A DNA stretch of 64,000 bases from Muricauda sp. MAR_2010_75 (GCF_000745185.1 NZ_JQNJ01000001.1:434001-498000), one strand, 5' to 3'. Counted from the stretch's first letter, positions 27,703 to 36,607 are shown. A program made the numbers and translations. The notes: generated from the letters alone by a model not told the origin.

Positions 27703-28260
27703 TTAGAGACCCACACACCATCTTTTTTCACTGATGATCCAGCCAATACTTAGGTTCACTACGGGAAGAATGGTTCCTTTAAACGGTCCCACATAATATC
27801 CCGCACCGGCATCAATGGAGAAACTTAAACCCGAGTTATAGCTACGCTGAATACCATAGACCAATCCGCCATAACCGTGTACACCTTTTACCAAATTGCC
27901 ATCCACAATACGATCTTCCGGTGAAAAAATAGCAGCCGATGGAGCTATGTAGTTCCCTGAATTCCCATAAATGGACCGTCTTCTGTGGTATCGCCCATTA
28001 AAATTGTGGTAATAGCGGTATTGGGCCGTAATGGCAGGAAAGAAATCCAAAGTATCATAGGGTTCTGAACTGGTAGGTTCCAGTGCCACCTGCCAAGCTA
28101 CCCGAATATCTAAAGTACTGTTGACCCCTACGCCCATTTCGTATTCAATCCCAGGATTGAAAATGTTTAGCTTCAACTGACGTATTTCGCAGTTTTTGCC
28201 ATACTGTGCGTTGATTCCAAGGCAGTAGAATAGAAAGCCAATGAAAAGAAAACGATGCAT
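27703..28260 (-). CDS. hypothetical secreted beta-rich protein
   Basis: A 185-residue exported protein (signal MHRFLFIGFLFYCLGINAQ). The mature part consists of alternating strands with many Tyr/Gly (GIEYEMGVGVNSTLDIRVAW, ITAQYRYYHNFNGRYHRR, VNLSIGWIISEKRWC), like a small outer-membrane barrel of about 8 strands. I do not recognise a named family. It is divergent from kdsA across 70 bases. Confidence 0.7.
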   Translation of the reverse strand: MHRFLFIGFLFYCLGINAQYGKNCEIRQLKLNIFNPGIEYEMGVGVNSTLDIRVAWQVALEPTSSEPYDTLDFFPAITAQYRYYHNFNGRYHRRRSIYGNSGNYIAPSAAIFSPEDRIVDGNLVKGVHGYGGLVYGIQRSYNSGLSFSIDAGAGYYVGPFKGTILPVVNLSIGWIISEKRWCVGL

Positions 28261-28306
28261 TGTAGGTTAATTTGGTACTAGTATAACATATAGATCATCA
28301 AAATAG

Positions 28307-28314
28307 TATTTTTG
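28307..28314 (+). promoter_or_regulatory. candidate -7 element for kdsA (TATTTTTG)
   Basis: A perfect TAnnTTTG match 16 bases before the kdsA ATG, implying a very short leader. No TTG at the -33 spacing. Confidence 0.4.
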
Positions 28315-28330
28315 TGGAAAATTTAAGTTG

Positions 28331-29149
28331 ATGCGACTAGAAGCCATTCCCCAGATAAAACATGTAGACAGCAACAATTTCTTCCTTTTGGCCGGTCCCT
28401 GCGCCATTGAAGGTGAAGAAATGGCGCTACGGATTGCTGAAAAAGTGGTTTCCATTACGGACAAACTCGAAATTCCTTATGTGTTTAAAGGGAGTTTTAA
28501 AAAGGCTAACCGCAGTCGTATTGATTCTTTCACTGGGATTGGAGATGAAAAAGCATTGAAAATTTTGAAAAAGGTTTCAGAAACCTTTAAGGTTCCTACC
28601 ATTACTGACATCCATGAGATTTCCGATGCTTCCATGGCCGCGGAGTATGTGGACGTGCTCCAAATCCCTGCCTTTTTGGTCCGCCAGACCGATTTGGTGG
28701 TGGCTGCTGCTGAAACTGGAAAGGTTGTCAACTTAAAGAAAGGGCAGTTCATGAGCCCCGAAAGCATGAAACATGCCGTGACCAAAGTAACCGAAACCGG
28801 CAACGAACAGGCCATCATCACCGATCGTGGCACTATGTTCGGTTATCAGGACATGATTGTGGATTTTCGTGGCATCCCCACTATGAAGCAATACGCCCCT
28901 GTAGTTCTGGATGTTACCCATTCCCTACAACAACCCAATCAATCTTCTGGGGTTACTGGGGGTCGACCTGCTTTAATTGGTACCATGGCACGCGCTGGAA
29001 TCGCAGCCGGGGTTGATGGGCTTTTTATGGAGACTCATTTTGACCCGGCCAATGCCAAAAGTGATGGCGCCAATATGTTGGATTTAAGTTTATTGGAAAA
29101 ATTATTGACGGATTTAACGGCTATTAGAAAGACTGTTAATTCGCTCTAA
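28331..29149 (+). CDS. kdsA: 3-deoxy-8-phosphooctulonate synthase
   Basis: A 272-residue enzyme condensing phosphoenolpyruvate with arabinose 5-phosphate to KDO-8-phosphate for lipopolysaccharide core synthesis. Diagnostic segments are FLLAGPCAIEGEE, YVFKGSFKKANRSR, VPTITDIHE, QIPAFLVRQTDL, NLKKGQFMSP, ITDRGTMFGYQDM, DVTHSLQQP and the terminal METHFDPANAKSDGANML. No cysteine occupies the metal-site position in the early loop pattern I can judge, so metal dependence is left open. The start at 28331 (ATG) is preferred to the overlapping TTG at 28328. Confidence 0.95.
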   Translation: MRLEAIPQIKHVDSNNFFLLAGPCAIEGEEMALRIAEKVVSITDKLEIPYVFKGSFKKANRSRIDSFTGIGDEKALKILKKVSETFKVPTITDIHEISDASMAAEYVDVLQIPAFLVRQTDLVVAAAETGKVVNLKKGQFMSPESMKHAVTKVTETGNEQAIITDRGTMFGYQDMIVDFRGIPTMKQYAPVVLDVTHSLQQPNQSSGVTGGRPALIGTMARAGIAAGVDGLFMETHFDPANAKSDGANMLDLSLLEKLLTDLTAIRKTVNSL

Positions 29150-29220
29150 CCCCACTTCATTTGTTAAAATTTATACAGTAATTTACTGTTTTTCAGTAAT
29201 ATAACAAACTTTCTTGATTC

Positions 29221-29242
29221 TTATTTATAATTAGTCTAAATA
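29221..29242 (-). promoter_or_regulatory. Fur-like operator box 1 (inverted copy)
   Basis: Read on the minus strand this is TATTTAGACTAATT followed by ATAAATAA. It is a partial palindrome (TATTTA...TAAATA) and matches box 2 at 20 of 22 positions. It lies just upstream of the -33 element of the siderophore receptor promoter. Confidence 0.55.
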
Positions 29243-29246
29243 TTCT

Positions 29247-29277
29247 TTGGAGGAATACGTGTTGGGATATACATTTG
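29247..29277 (+). promoter_or_regulatory. promoter of the siderophore-receptor operon, TTG-N20-TACATTTG
   Basis: TTG at 29247-29249, 20-base spacer, then a perfect Bacteroidota -7 element TACATTTG at 29270-29277. The predicted transcription start is near 29284, so the leader is about 30 bases. Confidence 0.7.
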
Positions 29278-29288
29278 CAATCAAAATT

Positions 29289-29310
29289 TATTTAGACCAA
29301 TTACAAATAA
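29289..29310 (+). promoter_or_regulatory. Fur-like operator box 2
   Basis: TATTTAGACCAATT followed by ACAAATAA, immediately upstream of the receptor ATG and downstream of the predicted transcription start. It matches box 1 (opposite strand) at 20 of 22 positions. Binding here would block initiation or early elongation. Confidence 0.55.
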
Positions 29311-29313
29311 CAA

Positions 29314-31653
29314 ATGAAAAATATACTACTTATCCTAAGCTTGATTGTCATATACACTTCGCAAGCGCAAACCGGAAACTTAAAAGGAAAAGTGACCGAC
29401 CAATGGAACAACCCACTAAACAATGTAAATATTGCCATTTCCCATACCAGCCTTGGCACATCAACAAACGCTTCCGGAAATTATATAATTCAGGATCTGG
29501 CCCCTGGCGCCTATACCCTTACTTTTTCCATGATCGGGTATGAAACACAAACCGTTTCCGCCAATGTATCGGCCAACCAGACCACAACGGTTACCACAGT
29601 CATCCTTGCCGAACGACAAGAACAATTGAACGAAGTGGTCGTAGAAGGACATCAGAACAAATACGTTGAGAATCAGCCTTCAACTTCATTACGACTAAAG
29701 ACCGAGCTGGTGAAATTACCCCAAAATGTGCAGGTAATCAGCAGTGAACTGTTACAAGACCAGCAGGTAACCACCATTATGGACGGGTTGACCCGTAATG
29801 TAAGTGGCGTGACCATGTTGGAACACTGGGGACAATTTGCCCGAATCAATATGCGTGGTTTTCGTTTGCCCGCTTTCCGAAATGGTGTAAACGTCCAGGA
29901 TAGCTGGGGTCCTCTTGCCGAGGATATGAATACGGTGGAACGTGTTGAGTTCGTTAAAGGACCTGCAGGATTTATGATGTCCGCCGGAGAACCCGGTGGT
30001 TTCTACAATGTGGTTACCAAAAAACCTACTGAACAATTCATTGCCAATGCTTCTTTTACCGCAGGTAGCTTTGATTTTTATCGTGGTACGGTGGATGTTG
30101 GTGGAAAAGCATCCAACGATGGTAAATTGCTCTATCGTTTTAATGCCATGTACCAGACCACAGACAGCCATCGAGGCAACGAGCAGACCGATAGATTTGG
30201 CATTGCCCCTACCCTGACCTATAAATTTTCAGACAAAACATCCATCACTGCCGAAATGAACCTTCAAGATGCGGAATCGTTCTTGGGATCGGCCTACATC
30301 TTTGCTTCCGTGGCCGATGGATACGCAAGTTTACCTCGCGACTTCAATTTTGTGGATAGCAACTACCCCAAAACCGATATTCAGGAGGTTACCTTTTTCC
30401 TGAATGCCAAACATGAATTTTCAGATAACTGGAGTGTTGAAGGTCAGCTAGCCTATCTACGTTACGACCAAGAAGGAAATTCTGCCTGGTTGGGTCAATT
30501 GGATTCCGACACAGGGGATGCCGTAAGGACCATTACTCAATGGGATGCACTATCCGCTGGCAAATATGCCCAACTGTACATTAATGGAGCTTTCCAAACC
30601 GGTGGTGTATCACACAAAATTCTTGGTGGATTGGATTTTAGTGAGAAAAACTATTGGGCAGACTTCTACAACACCTTTATTGTTGACACAGAAGTGCCTT
30701 TCAACATATATAATCCTGTATATGGCGAAGTGGCCATGCCCAATTTTGACCGATCTACAAAAGTGCAATACCGAAGAGGCGGTCAACCTTACAGCGCCAA
30801 CACCCTTAGAGGTTATTATTTGCAAGATGAAATTGGATTTTTGGAAGACAAAATCCGATTGACCTTGGCCGGAAGGTATACAAATCTCTATACCCAAGGT
30901 AAAGAAGAAAATGACGATGTGGTGACCCCTCGTGTTGGTCTTAGCATTGATCTATTACCTGATTTGGCAATTTATGGATTGTATGACCAATCCTTCTTGC
31001 CACAAGCTGGAATCAGTGCTGACTTAGAGCCGCTAAACGACCCAGTGGACGCCAATGACATTGAAGGAGGAGTCAAGAAAACATTTTTTGATGGACGTCT
31101 ACGGACTTCCTTGGGAGCCTTCCAAATTACCAAGGAGAACATCTTAACGTCATATCCAGAAAATCCCAACTATTCCATGTATTTGGGTGAGGTTCAATCC
31201 AAGGGTATTGAGTTTGACCTGCAAGGACAGATTACACCTGAGTTCAATGTTATTCTGAACTATGCCAACACCAAAGTGGAGGTAACCGAAGATCCCAACC
31301 CAGATATAGTGGGCACAAGGGTAGCAGGGCATGCCAAGCACGTGACCAACGGTTGGTTCAACTATAACTTTTCCGAATTTTCCAGTTTGAATGGATTTGG
31401 CGTATCGCTCGGCTATCAATATCAAGTAGATCGCTCTACTTGGGCCTGGGCTGCCGACAATCAATCGGATTTGCCGAATTATTTTAGAATGGACGGTGCT
31501 TTGTCCTGGAGAAACAGTCATTTTAGAGTTCAGTTCAACATCAACAATATTCTGGACGAATACCTGTACTCCGGAGCCAACTATGGATCATACCTGTATT
31601 GGCAGTCCGAGCCGGGAATCAATGGCCGACTAACCGTAGCCTATACTTTTTAA
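29314..31653 (+). CDS. TonB-dependent siderophore receptor
   Basis: A 779-residue outer-membrane receptor. Order: signal peptide (MKNILLILSLIVIYTSQAQ); a carboxypeptidase-D-regulatory-like domain (GNLKGKVTDQWNNPLNNVNI to about residue 100); a TonB-box-like LNEVVVEG; a FhuA/FoxA-type plug with VKLPQNVQVISSELLQDQQ, INMRGFR and VERVEFVKGPAGFMMSAGEPGGFYNVVTKKP; then a 22-strand barrel ending in the aromatic GRLTVAYTF. Plug wording is that of ferric hydroxamate / ferrioxamine-type receptors, though the ligand is a guess. It heads an operon with a DUF4198 protein and a PepSY reductase-like protein. Confidence 0.93.
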   Translation: MKNILLILSLIVIYTSQAQTGNLKGKVTDQWNNPLNNVNIAISHTSLGTSTNASGNYIIQDLAPGAYTLTFSMIGYETQTVSANVSANQTTTVTTVILAERQEQLNEVVVEGHQNKYVENQPSTSLRLKTELVKLPQNVQVISSELLQDQQVTTIMDGLTRNVSGVTMLEHWGQFARINMRGFRLPAFRNGVNVQDSWGPLAEDMNTVERVEFVKGPAGFMMSAGEPGGFYNVVTKKPTEQFIANASFTAGSFDFYRGTVDVGGKASNDGKLLYRFNAMYQTTDSHRGNEQTDRFGIAPTLTYKFSDKTSITAEMNLQDAESFLGSAYIFASVADGYASLPRDFNFVDSNYPKTDIQEVTFFLNAKHEFSDNWSVEGQLAYLRYDQEGNSAWLGQLDSDTGDAVRTITQWDALSAGKYAQLYINGAFQTGGVSHKILGGLDFSEKNYWADFYNTFIVDTEVPFNIYNPVYGEVAMPNFDRSTKVQYRRGGQPYSANTLRGYYLQDEIGFLEDKIRLTLAGRYTNLYTQGKEENDDVVTPRVGLSIDLLPDLAIYGLYDQSFLPQAGISADLEPLNDPVDANDIEGGVKKTFFDGRLRTSLGAFQITKENILTSYPENPNYSMYLGEVQSKGIEFDLQGQITPEFNVILNYANTKVEVTEDPNPDIVGTRVAGHAKHVTNGWFNYNFSEFSSLNGFGVSLGYQYQVDRSTWAWAADNQSDLPNYFRMDGALSWRNSHFRVQFNINNILDEYLYSGANYGSYLYWQSEPGINGRLTVAYTF

Positions 31654-31668
31654 TCAGAAAAATTTAAC

Positions 31669-31693
31669 AAGGCCCATGTTTTCCGTGGGCCTT
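31669..31693 (+). other. intercistronic stem-loop without U-tract
   Basis: An 8-bp stem (AAGGCCCA / TGGGCCTT), 9-base loop, followed by AAAACC rather than T residues. Between the receptor and DUF4198 genes it more likely stabilises the 3' end of the receptor message or gives partial read-through than acts as a full terminator. Confidence 0.5.
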
Positions 31694-31706
31694 AAAACCT
31701 TGACAC

Positions 31707-32423
31707 ATGAAAAACACATTTTTACCCTTATTACTTTTCTTTTTTGGAATGATTTCAGCCAATGCCCACTACCTATGGTTGGAAACCAAGGGTTCCGGTG
31801 AATCCGGCGAAAAACATGAAGTACGCGTGCACTACGGTGAATATACCTACGGTGTTATTGAAAAAGTGGAGGGCGAGGCATTTCCCCTGGTGGCAAAATT
31901 CAAACTGTGGGTCATTGCTCCCGATGGCTCAAAGGCCGAACTCAGTACCATTGCCAAGGAAGACCATTATGCAGCCTATTTTACGCCTAACCAAAATGGA
32001 GTGTATACCATCGCACTGAACAACAATGAGATTGATGTGATTGATTACACCCAGTACGATTTCGGTATTTTTAAAACCCATTATCACTCTACAGCCAAAG
32101 TACAGGTAGGCAATTCGGATGCCGATACCAAAACCATCAACCCCGAAGGAATTGTGGTAAAACAACTGGCCAATGATGGGGATGAAGTCAAACTCCAAGT
32201 ACTTTATAAAGGAAAACCATTGGCCCAAAACGAACTTCAAGTGTATGTGGCAGACCTTTGGTCCAAGATCCTGCATACCGATGATAATGGTGAAGTTTCC
32301 TTTGCTCTGCCCTGGGATACCAAATACATTGTGGAGACCACTACCAAGGAAGAAGTTCCCGGCACCTACAACGGGGAGGATTACGAATTTATCTGGCACT
32401 GCGCCACGTATTGCATCAAATAA
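31707..32423 (+). CDS. DUF4198 domain periplasmic protein
   Basis: A 238-residue exported protein (signal MKNTFLPLLLFFFGMISANA, mature start HYLWLE). The HYLWLETKGS opening, a KLWVIAPDGSKAEL strand and a C-terminal Ig-like ELQVYVADLWSKILHTDDNGEVSFALP domain match DUF4198, proteins found next to TonB receptors and metal uptake genes and suggested to bind metal ligands. The mature N-terminal His and the WHCATYCIK tail with two cysteines are potential ligands. It lies within the iron-uptake operon, so a role in iron or siderophore handling is inferred. Confidence 0.82.
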   Translation: MKNTFLPLLLFFFGMISANAHYLWLETKGSGESGEKHEVRVHYGEYTYGVIEKVEGEAFPLVAKFKLWVIAPDGSKAELSTIAKEDHYAAYFTPNQNGVYTIALNNNEIDVIDYTQYDFGIFKTHYHSTAKVQVGNSDADTKTINPEGIVVKQLANDGDEVKLQVLYKGKPLAQNELQVYVADLWSKILHTDDNGEVSFALPWDTKYIVETTTKEEVPGTYNGEDYEFIWHCATYCIK

Positions 32424-32438
32424 TCGAGAGAAAGAACT

Positions 32439-32771
32439 ATGGTCACTGGTATTTCACTTTTGGTTTTCGTTGCTTTTTATCTCCTATATAGCACCTCCAA
32501 GAAAATGACGGGGTCAGGGGTACTGGGTTTTGAAAAATGGGTAGCTGACCATCGCTCTGCAGTACAATATTCTAGCTTGGCCCTTTTGATAATTTCATTG
32601 GGGCTAAGTATTTGGTTATGGGGATTCGGCGCAGGTGTCTTTACTTTTTTCATCCTTTTGATGACGGTTGCCAGTTTGATTGTTTTACTGGCCCCTTTAC
32701 AATTGTTATCCTATAAATCCCTTGTGATGGTCCTCATCCTTTTTCTCATTTGTGAAATTGTTTTGTTTTAG
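32439..32771 (+). CDS. small membrane protein (DUF3325-like) of the iron operon
   Basis: 110 residues with four hydrophobic segments (LLVFVAFYLLYST, YSSLALLIISLGLSIWLW, FTFFILLMTVASLIVLLA, LVMVLILFLICEIVLF). Size, topology and its place just before a small membrane protein and a PepSY protein resemble the DUF3325-DUF3649-PepSY set seen next to siderophore receptors in proteobacteria; sequence identity to DUF3325 cannot be judged here. It starts 15 bases after the DUF4198 gene. Confidence 0.72.
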   Translation: MVTGISLLVFVAFYLLYSTSKKMTGSGVLGFEKWVADHRSAVQYSSLALLIISLGLSIWLWGFGAGVFTFFILLMTVASLIVLLAPLQLLSYKSLVMVLILFLICEIVLF

Positions 32772-32775
32772 TCGT

Positions 32776-33075
32776 ATGCCAGCCAACAAAAAATACTTGA
32801 CCCAATCTACTTGGCAACGCTTTGCCAAAATATCTGCAGCCATTTTGGGTGGATTGATCGTAGCCGTACTATTCCACATGGCCGTAGCCAGTTGGTTTAA
32901 CCATGTGGCCGTGATCATCACCAGCACATTTTCCGCCTTTATTCTCTGGGCTGTATTGATGGTTGCGGCCTTTTTGGGCAAAAACGGCTGGAAAATATGG
33001 GGCATCTATCTATTGACCAGCTTAGTCCTCTTTGTCATATTCTATTTTGGAATCCAAACCAACCCTATCGTTTAA
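32776..33075 (+). CDS. small membrane protein (DUF3649-like) of the iron operon
   Basis: 99 residues from the ATG at 32776 (MPANKKYLTQSTWQRFAK); the start directly follows the upstream stop by 4 bases. Three hydrophobic helices (ISAAILGGLIVAVLFHMAVA, VAVIITSTFSAFILWAVLMVAAFL, IWGIYLLTSLVLFVIFYFGI). The RFAKISAAILGGL opening and context point to the DUF3649 type of proteins preceding PepSY genes. The function is probably as partner of the PepSY protein in the inner membrane. Confidence 0.72.
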   Translation: MPANKKYLTQSTWQRFAKISAAILGGLIVAVLFHMAVASWFNHVAVIITSTFSAFILWAVLMVAAFLGKNGWKIWGIYLLTSLVLFVIFYFGIQTNPIV

Positions 33076-33078
33076 ACT

Positions 33079-34650
33079 ATGGGAAACCGTATCTACAATA
33101 TTTTATTTCATACCCATACTATTAGTGGTATCGTCATCAGTGTGGCTCTTTATGTAATTTTCTTTACAGGCTCTTTTTCATTTTTTAGGGATGAAATTGC
33201 CAATTGGCAACGCGGTCACCAAACTTCAGAACAAGATGCCATTGTGGGGAGTATGGATGAATATTTGAGTGATATTTCCAAAGACCACAATCTGCAAGGT
33301 AGAGACGTGGAAATCAGCCATTATTTCAATGAGCGTCGTGTTAATATAAATCTTGGCGCATCCAAGGATTCGTTGACACAGGAAGAAGATAAGACCAGGA
33401 CCTTTTTCTATCTGGATACCGAGGACAAAACCACGGGAACCTATGTAGACTCCTACCATTTGGGCGAATTTTTGTACCGACTGCACTTTTTGGACCAAAT
33501 CCCCTACCCGTATGGACGCTATTTATCTGGATTGGTGGCTTTCTTTTTCCTCTTTGCAATCTTCACAGGAATCTTGGTACATTGGACCAAAATTGTTTCC
33601 AATTTTTATGTATTTCGGCCTTGGGCCAAAATCAAAACCATTTGGACCGACGCCCACACCGCTTTAGGTGTTATAGGGTTTCCTTTCCAATTTGTATATG
33701 CCGTTACCGGAGCTTTCTTTTTGTTGAAGGGTGTTTTGGTGGCACCATTGGTATTAGGTTTGTATGGAGGTGACCAGAACAAATTGTTTGAAGATTTGGA
33801 ATACAACCATCCCATCTATGCCTATCAGCATGAAACATTAAATAAGGATATTGCCATTGATCCTTTCATCAAGGAGACCAAAAAAGATTGGCCCGATTTT
33901 AGGTTGAAAGAAGCCCATATTTTCAACTATGGGGATGCCAATATGCATGTGGCCATCAGCGGATACTTGGGTTATTCCTCAAAATTGAACGGTTTGGGAC
34001 ATCGTATTTATAAAATGGCGGACGGTTCCATTGTGGAAGAAAAAGTGCCCATGACCAATAATTCGTATTTGGATGGCGTCAAGAATATGATGTTTCGCCT
34101 TCATTTTGGCGATTATGCCGGGGATGGCCTTCGGATTATCTCCTTTATCCTTGGATTGGTGTCCTGTTTCGTTATTCTATCGGGAATTATGATCTGGCTG
34201 GTAGCTCGCGATAAAAAGAACATCCCCGAAAAGCGGCGCAAGTTCAATTATCAGGTTGCCAACATTTATATGGCCGTTTGTCTGGCTCTCTATCCCGTAA
34301 CGGCATTGCAATTTATAATAGTGCAATTTGCAGAACAGGTGGATAGACCTTTTCTCTATCGTACCTACTTTCCAATTTGGTTGGTAGTATCGCTCTTTTT
34401 CATTTTTAAAAAGAACATTGGCTTCACCAACAAATGGACTTTGATTTCAGGGAGCATATTGGCAATGTTCATTCCAATTGCAAATGGTATCTCATCTGGA
34501 AATTGGATGTGGGTTGCTCTTGATACAGGGCTAAAACAGGTTTTATTGATAGACCTTTTATGGCTTGTTTTGGGGTTGGTGACATTATGGGTGGCCCTAT
34601 TTAAATTGAAAAGTGGGAAAACAGAAATCGCACCTTCAACAAAGGCGTAG
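33079..34650 (+). CDS. PepSY-associated membrane protein, putative ferric-siderophore reductase
   Basis: A 523-residue inner-membrane protein. The N-terminal HTHTISGIVISVALYVIFFTGSFSFF helix carries the histidines typical of PepSY_TM proteins; a periplasmic loop follows; HWTKIVSNFYVFRPWAKIKTIWTDAHTALGVIGFPFQF contains the second His-rich helix pair; another periplasmic PepSY-like stretch and four C-terminal helices complete it. PepSY_TM proteins such as FpvG and FsqB reduce ferric siderophores in the periplasm. The gene is last in the operon headed by the TonB receptor, consistent with iron release after uptake. Confidence 0.85.
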   Translation: MGNRIYNILFHTHTISGIVISVALYVIFFTGSFSFFRDEIANWQRGHQTSEQDAIVGSMDEYLSDISKDHNLQGRDVEISHYFNERRVNINLGASKDSLTQEEDKTRTFFYLDTEDKTTGTYVDSYHLGEFLYRLHFLDQIPYPYGRYLSGLVAFFFLFAIFTGILVHWTKIVSNFYVFRPWAKIKTIWTDAHTALGVIGFPFQFVYAVTGAFFLLKGVLVAPLVLGLYGGDQNKLFEDLEYNHPIYAYQHETLNKDIAIDPFIKETKKDWPDFRLKEAHIFNYGDANMHVAISGYLGYSSKLNGLGHRIYKMADGSIVEEKVPMTNNSYLDGVKNMMFRLHFGDYAGDGLRIISFILGLVSCFVILSGIMIWLVARDKKNIPEKRRKFNYQVANIYMAVCLALYPVTALQFIIVQFAEQVDRPFLYRTYFPIWLVVSLFFIFKKNIGFTNKWTLISGSILAMFIPIANGISSGNWMWVALDTGLKQVLLIDLLWLVLGLVTLWVALFKLKSGKTEIAPSTKA

Positions 34651-34653
34651 TAC

Positions 34654-35022
34654 TTATCTTTTGTAAAAGCCCTTGTGCTTGAGTGAATAGGCTTCCCGCA
34701 GCACCTCAATAAGAATGGCATCGTCAATTTCTTCCAAGGTAAAGTAGCGTAACGACTTAACCACCTTTCTGTTTTCAGTGATCATTTTGTCAAGGTGCAG
34801 CGTCAAATGGGCCGAATTCCAAAATGCAATATCCACATACCTCTTTTTTTGGGAAACATTTAAATAGCAGATGGGCTGTTTCTCAATGTAAAAACAGGGA
34901 ATGCCCCACTTGAATTTCATATCGGCACCAGGAATCACATGTTCAATAACACTCTTCAAATACAATAAGATGCTTCTAAAAGGTTCATTTTGACTAAGAA
35001 TGTAGGTTTCAGCTGGATTCAT
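34654..35022 (-). CDS. DUF1801 domain protein
   Basis: A 122-residue cytosolic protein with the DUF1801 (YdhG-like) features: an LLYLKSVIEHVIPGADMKFKWGIPCFYIEKQPICYL core and a terminal helical segment with EIDDAILIEVLREAY. The fold is SRPBCC-unrelated alpha/beta, with no known activity. It converges on the PepSY gene with only 3 bases between stops. Confidence 0.85.
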   Translation of the reverse strand: MNPAETYILSQNEPFRSILLYLKSVIEHVIPGADMKFKWGIPCFYIEKQPICYLNVSQKKRYVDIAFWNSAHLTLHLDKMITENRKVVKSLRYFTLEEIDDAILIEVLREAYSLKHKGFYKR

Positions 35023-35130
35023 TCGGTAAAAATCGAAAATTGAGTTCAGTTAACCGTTTCTTAACTAAAAATATTTTTTGAACAAATCCATGGCATGCAT
35101 TGGTTTATTACATTTGAAAAAACCACGACC

Positions 35131-36243
35131 ATGAAATTCCAACCGTTTTTACTGCTGTTTTTTGCCTCAACTCTTATTTTTGCCCAAGAGCATTCCCATA
35201 TCAGTTCCAGGGCCATAACCTTTCCCGATGTTCCCGGTTACAAAACGCTAAAGACCGATTTACACCAACACACCGTTTTTTCGGACGGAAATGTTTGGCC
35301 CACCATTCGGGTGATGGAAGCGTTACGGGACAATTTGGATGTGATTTCGCTTACCGAACATTTGGAATATCAGCCCCATGCAGCGGATATCCCCCACCCA
35401 GATAGAAATCGTTCTTTTAATTTGGCCTTGGCCGAAGCCAAAGACCATGACCTATTGATTGTCCATGGTTCCGAAATAACACGGAGTGCCCCCATGGGCC
35501 ATAATAATGCAGTTTTTATTCAGGATGCCAACAAATTATTGAACGAAAAAGCGGAACCCGTTTTTGCCGAAGCCAAAAAACAAGGCGGTTTTATTTTTTG
35601 GAACCATCCTGCTTGGTATGCCCAATCGCCCAAGGGAACTCCTATTTTGAGTGATTTTCAAAAGGAGCGCATTAAAAATGGGGAACTGCATGGCATTGAG
35701 GTCATCAATACAGGGGATTATGCGGAAGAATCGCTGGCCATTGCCTTGGAAAACAACCTCACCATTATGGGTACCAGTGACATTCATGGATTAATTGATT
35801 GGGACTATGTGGAGAAAGGACATGACCGGCCCATTACCTTGGTCTTTGCCAAAGAAAAAACCGAAGCAAGCCTAAAGGAAGCTTTGTTCGCTGGGCGAAC
35901 CGTGGCTGTTTTCAACTCGCTTTTAGTGGGGAAAGAAGAAAATATATTGCCCTTGATCAAAGCCTGCATAGAAATTGAAGACGTATCGTATATTGACAGA
36001 ACCTCCATTTTAAAAATAACACTCAAAAATGTATCGAGCAGTGATTTGATCTTTGAGAACCAGATGCCCTACACTTTCTATTCCAGTTCCCCTGTTTTTA
36101 CGGTCCCTGCCGAAGGCACAAAAACGCTACAAATAAAAACTTTGGAATCTGTAACATCGTTCAACCTAACCCTAAAGGCATTGGGTGCTTATGTTGCTCC
36201 AAAGGTCCACCCCATTGTTTCATGGGAAATTGCAATTGAATAA
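35131..36243 (+). CDS. PHP domain phosphoesterase, Sb-PDE-like, exported
   Basis: A 370-residue exported protein; the ATG at 35131 gives a signal peptide (MKFQPFLLLFFASTLIFAQ). The PHP metal-binding motifs are clear: TDLHQHTVFSDG (about residue 50), SLTEHLEYQPH, IVHGSEITR, FWNHPAWYAQ and GTSDIHGLIDW. Bacteroidota members of this group are annotated Sb-PDE phosphodiesterases. The C-terminal 90 residues form a beta-sandwich-like tail. Periplasmic hydrolysis of phosphodiesters for phosphate acquisition is plausible; the substrate is not known. Confidence 0.85.
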   Translation: MKFQPFLLLFFASTLIFAQEHSHISSRAITFPDVPGYKTLKTDLHQHTVFSDGNVWPTIRVMEALRDNLDVISLTEHLEYQPHAADIPHPDRNRSFNLALAEAKDHDLLIVHGSEITRSAPMGHNNAVFIQDANKLLNEKAEPVFAEAKKQGGFIFWNHPAWYAQSPKGTPILSDFQKERIKNGELHGIEVINTGDYAEESLAIALENNLTIMGTSDIHGLIDWDYVEKGHDRPITLVFAKEKTEASLKEALFAGRTVAVFNSLLVGKEENILPLIKACIEIEDVSYIDRTSILKITLKNVSSSDLIFENQMPYTFYSSSPVFTVPAEGTKTLQIKTLESVTSFNLTLKALGAYVAPKVHPIVSWEIAIE

Positions 36244-36247
36244 AAAA

Positions 36248-36526
36248 TTAAGCCACTGAAAACAAGGTTGACCCACCATTGATTTCTTGGTCGAAATCGG
36301 CCTTGATTTTTTCGATAAAACGTTGCGGGGTTTTGTTTGAAATCCAAACCCAATGGTTTTTCATGTCAACATCGAAATGGAAGCAGGAAAAGTCACCTGA
36401 AAAATCGCCATCCAATTTTTTGAGAAGAAACTTGGTGATTTTGGGACGCAATCGATATTCCATATCAATGCAGGCCTTTTTGACAGCCTGGTCATTTTCT
36501 CCAGAAATCACCCAATTGAATTTCAC
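36248..36526 (-). CDS. hypothetical 92-residue protein
   Basis: A short protein (MKFNWVISGENDQAVKKACI...) ending in GGSTLFSVA, converging on the PHP gene with a 4-base gap. Composition is balanced and protein-like (alternating strands, Trp/Phe-rich core FHFDVDMKNHWVWISN), and it has a better start context than the overlapping plus-strand frame. Unknown family. I judge it real mainly from composition. Confidence 0.55.
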   Translation of the reverse strand: MKFNWVISGENDQAVKKACIDMEYRLRPKITKFLLKKLDGDFSGDFSCFHFDVDMKNHWVWISNKTPQRFIEKIKADFDQEINGGSTLFSVA

Positions 36527-36607
36527 GTTCTCGTTACACTAGGACGAACAATATACTAAAAAATAACATATCGTTAACCCTCAAATGGAATACATCGACA
36601 AAAGGTA

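Noticed and set aside
36279..36542. 87-residue plus-strand frame opposite the 92-residue minus-strand gene
   Set aside because: Composition is less protein-like (Ser/Lys-rich, LRRNLVILGRN) and it is antisense to the better frame.
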